This document shows positions 9,031 to 18,173 of a DNA stretch of 64,000 bases, piece by piece. The notes under the pieces were generated by a model. That model made no database searches. It saw only the letters and a list, made by a program, of their open reading frames with translations, and was not told the DNA's origin. Numbering within the stretch: position 1 is the stretch's first letter; every line of letters begins with the position of its first letter. This DNA comes from Planctomycetaceae bacterium (GTDB taxonomy: Bacteria > Planctomycetota > Planctomycetia > Pirellulales > Pirellulaceae): assembly GCA_020638995.1 (NCBI GenBank), contig JACKHM010000002.1, forward strand, positions 806,001 to 870,000, read 5' to 3'. The position numbers and the translations under genes were made by a program.

Positions 9031-9720
9031 ATGAGCACCGCCGCACCAAAACGCCCGATTTCCGATTCGCCGCGTCGGCAGACAATTCCATCCGAGACTT
9101 TCAGCCAGGTGTATTCGTTGGCCCAACGACTTCACGCCATGTTCCGCAATGGACAACCAGTCGGAACTGTGGTCGGTGTCACCAGTTGTACTCGGCAGGA
9201 AGGGGTTAGCGTCGTTGCGGCGAATCTTGCCGCGTGCGCGGCTGACATCTATTCTGGTCGCGTCTTGCTGGTTGATGCGAACCTTCGCAATCCATCACTC
9301 GCGAGTCGATTTGGTGTCAAGCAGTCACCGGGGCTGAGCGATTGCCTCTCAGGTCAATCGGCCGCGCAAGAGTGCGTCGTTCGTACGTCACATCCGAACT
9401 TATGGATGATTCCTTCGGGGTCGACGACACACGCAGCCGGTCGAGCCTCAGATTCCCGCTCAAACGCACTCCTAGACGAACTTCGATCCGACTTCGAGTT
9501 GATCCTGCTCGACCTACCTTCGGCGGGCGAGATGGATGAAACGGCCATCGCATCACAGTCAGTCGACGGCTTTTTGCTCGTACTCGAAGCAGAAAGGGTT
9601 CGTAAGCACGTTGCCCAACGCATCAAGCACCGACTTGAGCAAGGAAACGCAAAGCTGCTGGGCGTCGTGCTGAACAAGCGAAAAAACTACATCCCTGAAT
9701 GGCTATATCGTCGACTGTGA
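9031..9720 (+). CDS. CpsD/CapB-like cytoplasmic ATPase (BY-kinase family) with degenerate P-loop
   Basis: 229 aa, ATG start with AAGGGA upstream. The fold is that of a bacterial tyrosine kinase/MinD-like ATPase: a P-loop position (TSCTRQEGVSVVAANLAA, about residues 51-68), Walker A' RVLLVDANLRNPSL (about 75-88), Walker B-like FELILLDLPSAGE (about 154-166), and the closing KLLGVVLN strand. The P-loop reads EGVS where the family has GKS/GKT, so the phosphate-binding lysine is missing. There is no C-terminal tyrosine cluster beyond two Tyr in NYIPEWLY. It probably partners the Wzz-like protein just upstream, but as a regulatory pseudokinase or scaffold rather than an active kinase. Confidence 0.8.
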   Translation: MSTAAPKRPISDSPRRQTIPSETFSQVYSLAQRLHAMFRNGQPVGTVVGVTSCTRQEGVSVVAANLAACAADIYSGRVLLVDANLRNPSLASRFGVKQSPGLSDCLSGQSAAQECVVRTSHPNLWMIPSGSTTHAAGRASDSRSNALLDELRSDFELILLDLPSAGEMDETAIASQSVDGFLLVLEAERVRKHVAQRIKHRLEQGNAKLLGVVLNKRKNYIPEWLYRRL

Positions 9721-9795
9721 CGTGCCAGGTTTCGACCTGCTTTTAAAGCCGCTTACGAAGTGTAACAAGCCGCATTATCGGAAGGAAACAGAACG

Positions 9796-10836
9796 ATGTT
9801 CTTAATCAGAATGTTTCAAAAGCCACGACGCGTCGAGCATCTAATGAACGATGATGACTTCCACGAGGCTATCGACCACGAACGTATGCGAGTGGACCGC
9901 AATGGCTCTCGCTTTTCGCTAGTTGCGTTCGACTGCCCTCCTAGAGAACATGACTCACTTAGCCGCCAGTTGTCCAGAATCTGTCGCCAGCGTCTGCGAA
10001 ACATAGATCGTGTCGGCTTCCTGTCATCGGGCGAAGTCGGTTTGCTGCTCCCGGAGACTGATGCCGTCGGAGCATGCAAGGTTGCCGACGACATCAAACG
10101 CAGCCTTTCTTTAAAGAGCGATTCGCTTACGCAGAGAATTTACGCATACCCAGAGAAGGCAAACTGCGGCATATCAACTTCGACCGTGCAACTGACCCCC
10201 GCCGCAATTCAATCTGCCGACCAACTACTTGTCGAGCCGCTGCCTCTATGGAAGCGTGCGTTGGACGTTGTGGGCGCCGCTGCCGGCCTAATCGCGGCAA
10301 CGCCGATCATGATACTTGCTGCGATTGCGATCAAACTCGATTCGCCGGGGCCCATATTGTTTAAACAAGTCCGCGCAGGCCTCGGTGGACGCCCCTTCAA
10401 CATCTACAAGTTCCGGACGATGACAGTTGGAGCGGAAGAAATGAAGCACGCATTGCGGGCCAACAGCGAACAAGACGGTCCTGCCTTCAAAATTAAGAAT
10501 GATCCTCGAGTAACTCGCGTGGGCAAGTACTTACGGCGAACGTGTATCGATGAGTTTCCGCAGTTTATCAACGTGTTAAAGGGCGAAATGTCGCTTGTCG
10601 GGCCCCGACCGCTCCCCTGCGAGGAGTCGGCGGAATGTGAGGACTGGCAACGCAGACGGCTAACGGTTACCCCAGGTTTGACGTGCATTTGGCAGGTTTC
10701 CGGGGGAATGAAGATTCCTTTCGTCGAGTGGATGCGCATGGACATTCGATACATTCGCTCGCGCCGGTTACTGCATGATCTACAGTTGTTGTGGGCTACG
10801 CTCGTCGCGGTCGTCTTCCATCGTGCCTCACACTGA
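9796..10836 (+). CDS. Phosphoglycosyl transferase (bacterial sugar transferase) with N-terminal GGDEF-like domain
   Basis: 346 aa, ATG start with AAGGA 10 nt upstream. Residues about 150-340 are the monotopic sugar-phosphate transferase domain (PF02397 type, as in WcaJ/PglC): a re-entrant membrane helix at 158-180, the KFRTM motif at 205-209, catalytic Asp-Glu dyad in CIDEFPQF (252-253) and SLVGPRPLP (266-274). It transfers the first sugar-phosphate to undecaprenyl phosphate to start the repeat unit. The multispan N-half of WcaJ-type enzymes is absent. Instead residues 14-125 form a soluble domain (FHEAIDHERMRVDRNGSRFSL, then GEVGLLLPETD) resembling a GGDEF domain without the GGDEF signature. 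A lone copy of that domain is encoded at 29367-29747. Confidence 0.9.
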   Translation: MFLIRMFQKPRRVEHLMNDDDFHEAIDHERMRVDRNGSRFSLVAFDCPPREHDSLSRQLSRICRQRLRNIDRVGFLSSGEVGLLLPETDAVGACKVADDIKRSLSLKSDSLTQRIYAYPEKANCGISTSTVQLTPAAIQSADQLLVEPLPLWKRALDVVGAAAGLIAATPIMILAAIAIKLDSPGPILFKQVRAGLGGRPFNIYKFRTMTVGAEEMKHALRANSEQDGPAFKIKNDPRVTRVGKYLRRTCIDEFPQFINVLKGEMSLVGPRPLPCEESAECEDWQRRRLTVTPGLTCIWQVSGGMKIPFVEWMRMDIRYIRSRRLLHDLQLLWATLVAVVFHRASH

Positions 10837-10843
10837 GAATGAA

Positions 10844-11794
10844 ATGCCGAAATTGGTTTTGGACGCCGAAACACCGCCGTGTTTCCCAGAGTTGCCACCG
10901 AGCTTGATGTCAGCGCGACGGCGATTGTGGCACCGCTGTGTGCTGCACGCAATTAGCCCTTTGCGGCTGCTAGGCCCGGCAAAGAAAAACGCATCCGGTA
11001 TCTTGACCTACCATCGTGTTGCAAATCACGTAGGCCCGGATCCGGCGATGCTTAACGTCTCGCCCGCACGATTTCGTGAACAAATCACCGGACTACTGCG
11101 ACTTGGTTATCAACCCGTTTCGCTAAGTTCACTCGTCACGGCGAGCGAACCGCGAAGTCTATCATATCGTCATTTCGCGATCGTGTTCGATGACGGCTAC
11201 AGCGACATCTTTCGCCACGTCTTTCCCGTACTGTGTGAGCTGAATGTTCCAGTCACCGTCTTCCTTGCAACGGCCTACCTGGACTCCGATCAGCGTTTTC
11301 CGTTCGATGATTGGTCGCTGGATTCGGCGGAGACAGGAAGACCCTTGTCGACTGACGAGTGTCAACAAATGCTCGACTCCGGACTCGTTGAACTCGGATC
11401 ACACACTCACTTTCATTCTGATTTCCGAAATCGACCGGCGGCATTTCGCTTGGACCTACAGCAATCGCTCGACGTGCTCCAGGAGCGATTCGGTATCACT
11501 TCACCAGCGTTCTCCTTTCCCTATGGTTTCACGTCGAACGCCCTCGTGGAAATCGTTAAGGCCTTGGGGCCGGTTTGTGGTCTCACGGCCGACTGTCAAT
11601 TGATCACTTCCGGTGATGATCCTTATCAATGGGGAAGATTCGGAGCAACCGAACTGGATTCCGCGTGGACACTCGCAACCAAACTGGACGGTTGGTATTC
11701 ATCCTGTCAAAACGCATGGCGCACCATTCGTTGGCATCGCGCGGAATCGCCGGCGATCTGTACAACCGACCGAGTCCAACAAGTTGATGTCTAG
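10844..11794 (+). CDS. Polysaccharide deacetylase (NodB-type, CE4)
   Basis: 316 aa from the ATG at 10844, 7 nt after the previous stop; an earlier in-frame ATG at 10775 would overlap the sugar transferase by 62 bp. Motifs of the CE4 fold are present: TYHRV (about residue 55), FDDGY (catalytic Asp and metal Asp, about 112), GSHTHFHSDF (metal His pair, about 185) and FSFPYG (about 221). There is no signal peptide, so it may act in the cytoplasm or on lipid-linked intermediates; members in such loci remove N-acetyl groups from sugar residues. It is closely related to the N-terminal half of the protein at 22968-24986 (shared ATAYL, FPFD.W, GWYS), pointing to a duplication inside the locus. Confidence 0.85.
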   Translation: MPKLVLDAETPPCFPELPPSLMSARRRLWHRCVLHAISPLRLLGPAKKNASGILTYHRVANHVGPDPAMLNVSPARFREQITGLLRLGYQPVSLSSLVTASEPRSLSYRHFAIVFDDGYSDIFRHVFPVLCELNVPVTVFLATAYLDSDQRFPFDDWSLDSAETGRPLSTDECQQMLDSGLVELGSHTHFHSDFRNRPAAFRLDLQQSLDVLQERFGITSPAFSFPYGFTSNALVEIVKALGPVCGLTADCQLITSGDDPYQWGRFGATELDSAWTLATKLDGWYSSCQNAWRTIRWHRAESPAICTTDRVQQVDV

Positions 11795-11808
11795 TAGGTG
11801 GAACGACA

Positions 11809-12831
11809 ATGATATATTCGAGCAAACAGCTTCTGTTCAGGTTGTACGACCTGATATCGATGCCACTTACGGTCATGTCTGCGTTTCAGATGCGGCTTCT
11901 TCGTCGTTATGGAATCCAAAACTTTCAATGGGCGCGGCGATACCTGCTATGGAGAGGCGTATTTCCAATCCGGCGGCACTTTTATGATCCGCAGTTTCAC
12001 CCGGACGATCTCCCAAGTTCGTTTACAAAGAAACGAGACCTACCGGGCATTTCGTTCAATACTTCAGAGCAACTGCAACTCTTGTCGTCATTCCGCTGGC
12101 AGGAAGAGTTGGAACAATTTCATCAACCCAACATACCTCTGCTGGAGAATGGAACAACTTTCAACTTGGATAATACAGCGTTCGGTCCAGGTGACGTCGA
12201 CTTCTACTATCAAACGATTCGGCGATTGAAACCGAAACGCATAATCGAAATCGGTTCCGGAAACTCAACCATCGTGGCCCTTGCCGCCGTCGAAGCAAAC
12301 GTCCGCGAGGATTCGTCGTACTCGTGTGACCTGACCGCGGTAGAACCTTTTCCTTGGTTTTTCCACCCGTCACTGAATTTGCTTCCCAATAAAGTCGAGG
12401 ATGTACCGGATTCTGTGTTCGAGACACTTCAGGACGGAGACATTTTGTTCATCGACTCTTCGCATATGTTGCGGCCAGGAGGCGACATTGTCCACGAGTT
12501 TCTGCGTTTGTTACCGCTGATCAATGCGGGTGTATATATTCATGTGCATGACATCTTCACACCCTACGACTATCCGGAACGGTGGGTCAAGTCATGGCAT
12601 TTTTTCTGGAACGAACAGTATGTGCTCGAAGCGCTTTTGAGCGGAGGAGACCGCTTCGAAGTTTACGCGTCCCTTTACATGTTGAGTCGAGACTATCCTG
12701 AGCAAGCCATGACCGCGATGCCCTTACTTCGCTTGCAAGAGAGGCATCCCCATTCGTTTTGGCTGAGGAAAAAAGTCACCCCGTCACTCGCACCGGAGTC
12801 GGATTTCTCAGATCTTGCCGAAACTGTATAG
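11809..12831 (+). CDS. Class I SAM-dependent methyltransferase
   Basis: 340 aa, ATG start with GGTGGA upstream, 14 nt after the deacetylase. The Rossmann fold starts at about residue 140 with RIIEIGSGNSTIVAL (SAM-binding glycine loop), then the acidic strand end TAVEPFP, and DILFIDSSHMLRPGGDIVHEF, followed by GVYIHVHDIFTPYDYPERW. This matches Methyltransf_24-type enzymes often found in polysaccharide clusters. The HVHDIF segment could contribute a catalytic His. About 100 N-terminal residues are of unknown role. It likely methylates a sugar of the polymer; the substrate cannot be told from sequence. Confidence 0.82.
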   Translation: MIYSSKQLLFRLYDLISMPLTVMSAFQMRLLRRYGIQNFQWARRYLLWRGVFPIRRHFYDPQFHPDDLPSSFTKKRDLPGISFNTSEQLQLLSSFRWQEELEQFHQPNIPLLENGTTFNLDNTAFGPGDVDFYYQTIRRLKPKRIIEIGSGNSTIVALAAVEANVREDSSYSCDLTAVEPFPWFFHPSLNLLPNKVEDVPDSVFETLQDGDILFIDSSHMLRPGGDIVHEFLRLLPLINAGVYIHVHDIFTPYDYPERWVKSWHFFWNEQYVLEALLSGGDRFEVYASLYMLSRDYPEQAMTAMPLLRLQERHPHSFWLRKKVTPSLAPESDFSDLAETV

Positions 12832-12840
12832 GCGACTCTG

Positions 12841-14265
12841 ATGCTCTTCAATTCGCTTCTGTACATCGCATTTCTAATTGCCGTTTGTGGACTGTACTAC
12901 GTTGCGCCCCCGCGAAATCGCTGGCTGTTGTTGCTCGTAGCGAGCTACGCGTTTTACATGTGTTGGAACGCGTTTTACGTTGTCTTGATCATCGCTTCAA
13001 CGCTGGTCGACTATACCGTTGCCTTGATGCTTGGACGCACGGAGTCGATGTTTCGGCGCAAGCTCTTGGTCGGCGCAAGTCTCCTCGCTAATCTCGGCCT
13101 GTTATTCGTATTCAAGTACTGGAATTTCTTCAATCAGTCGGTCGCCGAACTGTGTGATGCGTTGGCAATTCCTTGGTCGGTACCGAACTTGAACGTCTTA
13201 CTACCGGTAGGCATCTCGTTCTACACCTTTCAGACGCTCAGCTACACGATCGATGTATATCGGAAACAGCTTCAGCCGGAGCAGCATCTCGGGCGATTTG
13301 CCCTGTACGTTTCTTTTTTTCCGCAGCTAGTCGCCGGTCCAATTGAGCGAGCACAACGTCTACTGCCACAATTGCGTGTCGAACCGACATTCAATGCGGA
13401 CGTCTTCTTGTCAGGCGTCTTGCTGATCATGTGGGGGTTGTTCAAGAAGACCGTCATCGCCGACCGGTTGTCCGTCTATGTGGATGCGGTGTACGGAAAC
13501 GTGCCCGATCACAATGGGTTGACCTACTTGCTCGCCACGTACGCATTCGCGTTTCAGATTTACTGCGACTTTTCGGGCTATACGGACATCGCCATCGGTT
13601 CAGCGCGAATCCTCGGCATCGATTTGATGTCTAACTTTCGCTCGCCTTACTTTTCACGTGACCTGCAGGACTTCTGGAGACGCTGGCACATTTCTCTTTC
13701 GTCCTGGTTGCGGGACTATCTCTATATTCCGCTCGGTGGAAATCGATTCGGTAGCCTGCGGACACATATCAACCTGATGGTAACCATGTTGCTGGGCGGG
13801 CTTTGGCATGGGGCCAGTTGGAACTTCGTGATCTGGGGTGCGTTACATGGTGGCGGACTCGCTTTACTCAAAGCAACTCGTGCGTTTCGTGAGCGCATAG
13901 TCGCGTGGTTGCAGATCCCCGAGCCATTGTTGCTAGCTGCCCAACTGACCGCTACTTTTCACTTCGTGTGTTTAACCTGGATCTTCTTTCGTGCGGCGAC
14001 GCTATCGGAAGCCGTTCAGATCCTTCGCGGAATCGCCATGCATTGGGAATCTCCCTATATCGAAGCGCTTCCGCTGGCTCACGGGCTGGTCGGTATCGCC
14101 GTATTGTTGCTGGTGGAGTTGTACCTGAGCTTCGGTAACCGATTAGAAGTCCGTTTACTACGATCGCCAACCATGCCCCGATGGGTCGCCTACTATGCGT
14201 TGTTCTTCGCGATCGCACTGCTGGGTGCCGAAGGCGGCAGACAATTCATTTACTTTCAATTCTGA
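12841..14265 (+). CDS. MBOAT-family O-acyltransferase (AlgI/PatA-like)
   Basis: 474 aa, ATG start 9 nt after the methyltransferase stop. A multispan membrane protein with the MBOAT hallmarks: DFSGYTDIAIGSARILGI (about residues 244-261), DFWRRWHISLSSWLRDYLYIPLGG (about 277-300) and GGLWHGASWNFVIWGALHGG with the catalytic His (about 319-338). It moves an acyl group, usually acetyl, across the inner membrane to a periplasmic polysaccharide acceptor. The SGNH-like gene follows after an 8-nt gap, the same pairing as AlgI with AlgJ/AlgX or DltB with DltD, which supports O-acylation of the exopolysaccharide. Confidence 0.93.
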   Translation: MLFNSLLYIAFLIAVCGLYYVAPPRNRWLLLLVASYAFYMCWNAFYVVLIIASTLVDYTVALMLGRTESMFRRKLLVGASLLANLGLLFVFKYWNFFNQSVAELCDALAIPWSVPNLNVLLPVGISFYTFQTLSYTIDVYRKQLQPEQHLGRFALYVSFFPQLVAGPIERAQRLLPQLRVEPTFNADVFLSGVLLIMWGLFKKTVIADRLSVYVDAVYGNVPDHNGLTYLLATYAFAFQIYCDFSGYTDIAIGSARILGIDLMSNFRSPYFSRDLQDFWRRWHISLSSWLRDYLYIPLGGNRFGSLRTHINLMVTMLLGGLWHGASWNFVIWGALHGGGLALLKATRAFRERIVAWLQIPEPLLLAAQLTATFHFVCLTWIFFRAATLSEAVQILRGIAMHWESPYIEALPLAHGLVGIAVLLLVELYLSFGNRLEVRLLRSPTMPRWVAYYALFFAIALLGAEGGRQFIYFQF

Positions 14266-14273
14266 CAATTTCC

Positions 14274-15329
14274 ATGCGTTGCAGGATTCTTTTCATCGTC
14301 GCGTTCACCCTGGGACTGGTGACATTGGACCGACTGATCGGTTTCGGTATGCGCATGGCTTACGACCACACCTTCACGGGCGAAGCGGGAGGGCAGATTA
14401 ACGAGGCAATTCGCTGCCGCGATCGCGAAGTAATCGTCTTTGGCAGCTCCCTCGCTCGGCACCAGGTCGACCCGTCCGTTCTGTGTGCTCAACTTAGCGA
14501 GCCCTCCTTCAATGCAGGTTGTAACGGTCAAGACATCTATTACGCGAGGATGTTGCAATCGCTGATCCTTGGCAAAGGTTGCGCCAGCAAACACTTCGTC
14601 TACATCCTGAATTGGCGAGACCTGGTCGTTGACGACCTCGACCGTGCCCGTATGTTCTCCGTGTTCTGTGACGAGTCGCAAACAATCCGCGAGTTGCTCG
14701 GATCGTCACCAGGCTCGTGGCTGAAGTTGAAATCTCATACCTATCGATTCAACACTTTGGCTATGTCGACCGTGCGACAGTTGATCGCTCCCGAGTATGA
14801 AGGTCATGACGGCTTCGTTCCCATTCAGGTTGAATACGAGCCCGCAGCCGGAGATTTTGCTGACATGGAAAGCGATCTCCGCGTGGGCCTTACAGCTTCT
14901 GCTTTGGCCCAAATGAGTGCCAAGCTTGAGCTATATCGCGACTTTTCAACTGCGGCTCGTCGGCAGAACATCCGGGTCACATTCGTAGTTGGTCCGACCT
15001 ATCGCGACGGTCGTCCGCGCGGCGCAGGCGAAAGATTTGCCCTTGAGCAATTGCAGAAGGTTGCAAAAGAGACCGGCGCGAACTTCCTAGTTCTGGATGA
15101 AACGACAGTTCCGGCGTTTCAAAACACATTTTGCTTTGGAGATCCTCGGCATCTCAACGCTCGTGGGGCGGCACTCTTTTCCGAGTTGCTGGGCAGATGC
15201 TTGCAAGCGACATCCAAAGATGTTGCCAAAACGCAACATCGTGATGATTCGCGTACACCTCAAGATGATCGCGCTCGGATTCCGCAAAGCGAACATCCCG
15301 TTAGCAATTCGTCACTTACACTTCACTAG
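14274..15329 (+). CDS. SGNH-hydrolase-like membrane-anchored protein (AlgJ/DltD-like partner of MBOAT)
   Basis: 351 aa from the ATG at 14274; the in-frame ATG at 14181 would overlap the MBOAT gene by 85 bp. An N-terminal signal anchor (RILFIVAFTLGLVTLDRLIGFGM) exports the domain. The SGNH nucleophile region is EVIVFGSSLARHQVDP (Ser in GSS), an Asn-containing FNAGCNGQD block follows (Gly/Asn oxyanion residues), and the Asp-His pair is in FGDPRHLNARGAALF near the C-terminus. It probably accepts the acyl group from the MBOAT protein and places it on the polymer in the periplasm. Confidence 0.82.
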   Translation: MRCRILFIVAFTLGLVTLDRLIGFGMRMAYDHTFTGEAGGQINEAIRCRDREVIVFGSSLARHQVDPSVLCAQLSEPSFNAGCNGQDIYYARMLQSLILGKGCASKHFVYILNWRDLVVDDLDRARMFSVFCDESQTIRELLGSSPGSWLKLKSHTYRFNTLAMSTVRQLIAPEYEGHDGFVPIQVEYEPAAGDFADMESDLRVGLTASALAQMSAKLELYRDFSTAARRQNIRVTFVVGPTYRDGRPRGAGERFALEQLQKVAKETGANFLVLDETTVPAFQNTFCFGDPRHLNARGAALFSELLGRCLQATSKDVAKTQHRDDSRTPQDDRARIPQSEHPVSNSSLTLH

Positions 15330-15438
15330 CCGACTTTCCTAGTCAGCGGCGTCCGTTTTGCGTTCCTGTGGTATCGAGCCATGCGTAGTGTCACGCATGA
15401 TCTCCGTGTTCCCCCCGTGAGCCTAACAACCATCTGTT

Positions 15439-16791
15439 ATGAGAATCATCGCGAACGCAACAACCGATACCGCACACAGCGGGAATGCCTCAAGATCAGC
15501 GGCGATCGGTGAACGAGTTCGACATTTCGCAATGGGAGAGGACGTTCGGCGGGCGTCGCTCGCCGTATTGGACCAAGGCGTTGTAAGTGCTTTAAGCTTT
15601 GCAACGAGCGCGATCATCGCGACTTCATGCGGTCGTAACGGGTTGGGTGTCGCGCATCTCGCCTTGACGTTGCTGCTTTTGATGATGAACGTTCAAGGCG
15701 AGCTCCTAAACCTCCCTTACACAATCTACCGAAGTCGAAAACATGGGCGGCGACTTCATGCCTATTCAGGCAGCGCATTCGTACATCAAGCGGTGCTTGC
15801 GGGCGTGGGGATGGCGGCCATCATCACACTCTTAGGTGTGAACGCAATCGGCGTCGGACCGTCCGAACTAGCGCCATCGCTGTGGGTACTTCTGTTTGTA
15901 AGTCCCTTCTGTTTGCTTCACACATTCCTGCGCAACTTTTCCTTCGCTGCATTTCAGTTTCGAGTTGCGGTGGCGATGGACGTTGCGGTGGCGATTTTGC
16001 AGTTGACGATGCTGGTCGTATTCGTCCAGCTCAAAGTTCTCACCGTTCCGTTGCTCTTCGTTGCGATGGGGTTTTCGTCCATGGTGGCATGTGTCGGTTG
16101 GTTCATTGTGCGACCCGAGCCGCTGAGATACGTCCGAAAACTCGTCCTGCGACACTGGAGTCAGAATTGGAACTTTGGCCGTTGGGCACTGGCGTCCCAC
16201 GTCGTTGGTTGTGCGGGAGCCTACGTGCTGCCCTGGATGCTGGCCATTGTTCACGATCAAGCAGCGACAGGCACTTTCGCCGGTTGTGGAAAGCTAAGCG
16301 CCCTCGCGGCCACGTTCGTCGCGGGTGTGGCACATTTTCTTTCACCTCGAAGTGTTGCCGCGTATTCCGAGGAAGGTGTTCCGGGACTTAAACGGGTGTT
16401 GTTCACCGCTGCCATCGTCTTTTTGGTGGCCATCGGTGGCTTTTGCCTACTCGTCGGTTTGACCGGCGACTTGATTCTCGTCACGTTGTTCGGCAACGAC
16501 TTTGAAGGTACAGGCCCAGTCGCACTGGTACTTTCTTTCGCCGTCCTGACCAACAGTATGGCAGTCCTTGGCGGCAACGGACTTTGGGCGATCAATCGTC
16601 CGGAAGCAAACCTAATTAGCGACATTATCGCAGTTATCCTGACGCTGGCCGCAGCCGCAACGCTTGTTCAGACGCACGGTGTCATGGGGATTGCGATCGC
16701 CTCACTGGTTGGTGGAACGGTCGGAGCCATTGTACGCGGGCTCACGCTTGCAATTCTGTTGAGCCGAATTCCGAATCGGGTAGACAAATGA
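15439..16791 (+). CDS. Polysaccharide/oligosaccharide flippase (MATE/Wzx-like)
   Basis: 450 aa, ATG start with no clear ribosome binding site. After about 35 hydrophilic residues, about a dozen hydrophobic segments run through the protein (for example VVSALSFATSAIIAT, LAGVGMAAIITLLGV, AIVFLVAIGGFCLLVGLTG, LILVTLFGNDFEGTGPVALVL). The layout, with the FG.(D/E)F..... loop between late helices, is that of the polysaccharide transporter/flippase group. It should turn lipid-linked repeat units to the periplasmic face. It overlaps the next gene by 4 nt (ATGA), so flippase and ligase are translationally coupled. Confidence 0.82.
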   Translation: MRIIANATTDTAHSGNASRSAAIGERVRHFAMGEDVRRASLAVLDQGVVSALSFATSAIIATSCGRNGLGVAHLALTLLLLMMNVQGELLNLPYTIYRSRKHGRRLHAYSGSAFVHQAVLAGVGMAAIITLLGVNAIGVGPSELAPSLWVLLFVSPFCLLHTFLRNFSFAAFQFRVAVAMDVAVAILQLTMLVVFVQLKVLTVPLLFVAMGFSSMVACVGWFIVRPEPLRYVRKLVLRHWSQNWNFGRWALASHVVGCAGAYVLPWMLAIVHDQAATGTFAGCGKLSALAATFVAGVAHFLSPRSVAAYSEEGVPGLKRVLFTAAIVFLVAIGGFCLLVGLTGDLILVTLFGNDFEGTGPVALVLSFAVLTNSMAVLGGNGLWAINRPEANLISDIIAVILTLAAAATLVQTHGVMGIAIASLVGGTVGAIVRGLTLAILLSRIPNRVDK

Positions 16792-18173
16792 TCTCTCACC
16801 AGCCATCCGTCGACATCTCGATCACCCCGGAAGAAAATCGGGCCAATTTTCTGCTGCTCCTGTTCTTGATTGCACTCTTCGCGACAGCGTTCTACGTAAA
16901 CGAAGTTGAATGGGAAATTTCGACGTACGACAACTATGCCTTATCGGCCGACGAAGCAGAAGACTCTGTGGCGCTCGGAAGGAGTTCGCGCAAGTTCTCT
17001 TTCGTTGCAATTGGCATCGTCGGACTGATGATGTTTCTTGCTCCGGGTCGGCATCGAGTAAGTTTCGCAAACCTGCCGTTCGCACTTCTATGTAGCTACA
17101 CGCTGCTTTGCATCGCAAGTTTCATTTGGACGGACGCAGCGTGGCTTACAACAAAGCGGCTGGGAATTGCGATGTTTGGTCTACTGGCGATGGCAGGTGC
17201 CGCCAAACACCTGTCCACTCGTGACGTCATCGACGTCTCGTTGGGGATTGGAATCATCCTGCTTGTCATCAGTGTATATGCCGAACTCAGCTTGGGGACT
17301 TTCAAACCTTTCGCGAGTGAATATCGTTTTGCCGGTATCGTACATCCAAACACGCAAGGCGGTGCATGTGGATTGATGGTAATTGCCGCCTTCTTTGGAA
17401 TGAAGGAATCGCGGCGAGGAAAATTCATCTATCTCGCGCTGCTGATCTTGTCCGGAGTCTTTCTGGTACTAACCAAATCGCGAACTTCGTTCGCGGCGTG
17501 CCTGTGTGCCGTGTCTGCTGCCTGGTATATCGTCGCCTCACGTAACAAGCAAACACTAGTCGGCTTTGGGCTTCCAACAGCAATCGGTGCGGGGCTCCTC
17601 GCGATGTTGTTACTTGGCGTCGAACTGTCGAGCAGCGCGGAAACGGCAGCACAATTCGGACGTGGAGCGGAATCCGACCTGGTATCGCTGAACGGACGCG
17701 TGCCCTTATGGACAAGCCTCTTCGAGTTCGTCGCCCAACGTCCGCTACTGGGTTTTGGTTATCAGGGCTTCTGGACGCCCGATCGCATCTACGAAGTCTC
17801 CATCGAACAAGAATGGACGGTTCCGAGTGCGCATTCAACCTTCCTCGACGTTCTGCTCAATACCGGTGTGATGGGGTTGGCGATCTTCTCGCTTGGGGTC
17901 TGGGTCACGTTCCGACGTGTGATTCGCTGCTGTCTGACAACGATGTCCGCTGCGGATTCCTTCGTCTTCGCCGCATTCATATATGCCTTCATCGGGGCGT
18001 TCTTCGAATCGGGATACTCGCAACCCAACGGTTTCGAGCCGTTCATCACAGGTGTCGCGCTTCTGCACATTATGTCGCGTCAAACCCAGTCCGAGGGAGC
18101 AGATCAAGTGGTGCCCGAACGAACCGTAACGGAATTGAACTGGCGGGCAGCTTCAACGGGAGGACTTGCGTAA
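16788..18173 (+). CDS. O-antigen ligase/polymerase-family membrane protein (Wzy/WaaL-like)
   Basis: 461 aa, ATG start overlapping the flippase stop. Ten or more TM helices, with a large periplasmic loop between residues about 280-360 carrying SLNGRVPLWTSLFEFVAQRPLLGFGYQGFW and VPSAHSTFLDVLLNTGVMGL. This GR...W....PLLG.G....H(S/N)..L pattern is the signature of the O-antigen ligase/polymerase domain (Wzy_C). In this locus it is the best candidate for the polymerase that joins repeat units made on the undecaprenyl carrier. It ends in TAATG, its stop overlapping the next start by one base. Confidence 0.85.
   Translation: MISHQPSVDISITPEENRANFLLLLFLIALFATAFYVNEVEWEISTYDNYALSADEAEDSVALGRSSRKFSFVAIGIVGLMMFLAPGRHRVSFANLPFALLCSYTLLCIASFIWTDAAWLTTKRLGIAMFGLLAMAGAAKHLSTRDVIDVSLGIGIILLVISVYAELSLGTFKPFASEYRFAGIVHPNTQGGACGLMVIAAFFGMKESRRGKFIYLALLILSGVFLVLTKSRTSFAACLCAVSAAWYIVASRNKQTLVGFGLPTAIGAGLLAMLLLGVELSSSAETAAQFGRGAESDLVSLNGRVPLWTSLFEFVAQRPLLGFGYQGFWTPDRIYEVSIEQEWTVPSAHSTFLDVLLNTGVMGLAIFSLGVWVTFRRVIRCCLTTMSAADSFVFAAFIYAFIGAFFESGYSQPNGFEPFITGVALLHIMSRQTQSEGADQVVPERTVTELNWRAASTGGLA

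Noticed and set aside
17708..18172. Upstream extension of the first GNAT-like gene
   Set aside because: The extension is an out-of-frame shadow of the O-antigen ligase gene; the ATG at 18173 in TAATG fits the paralogues.
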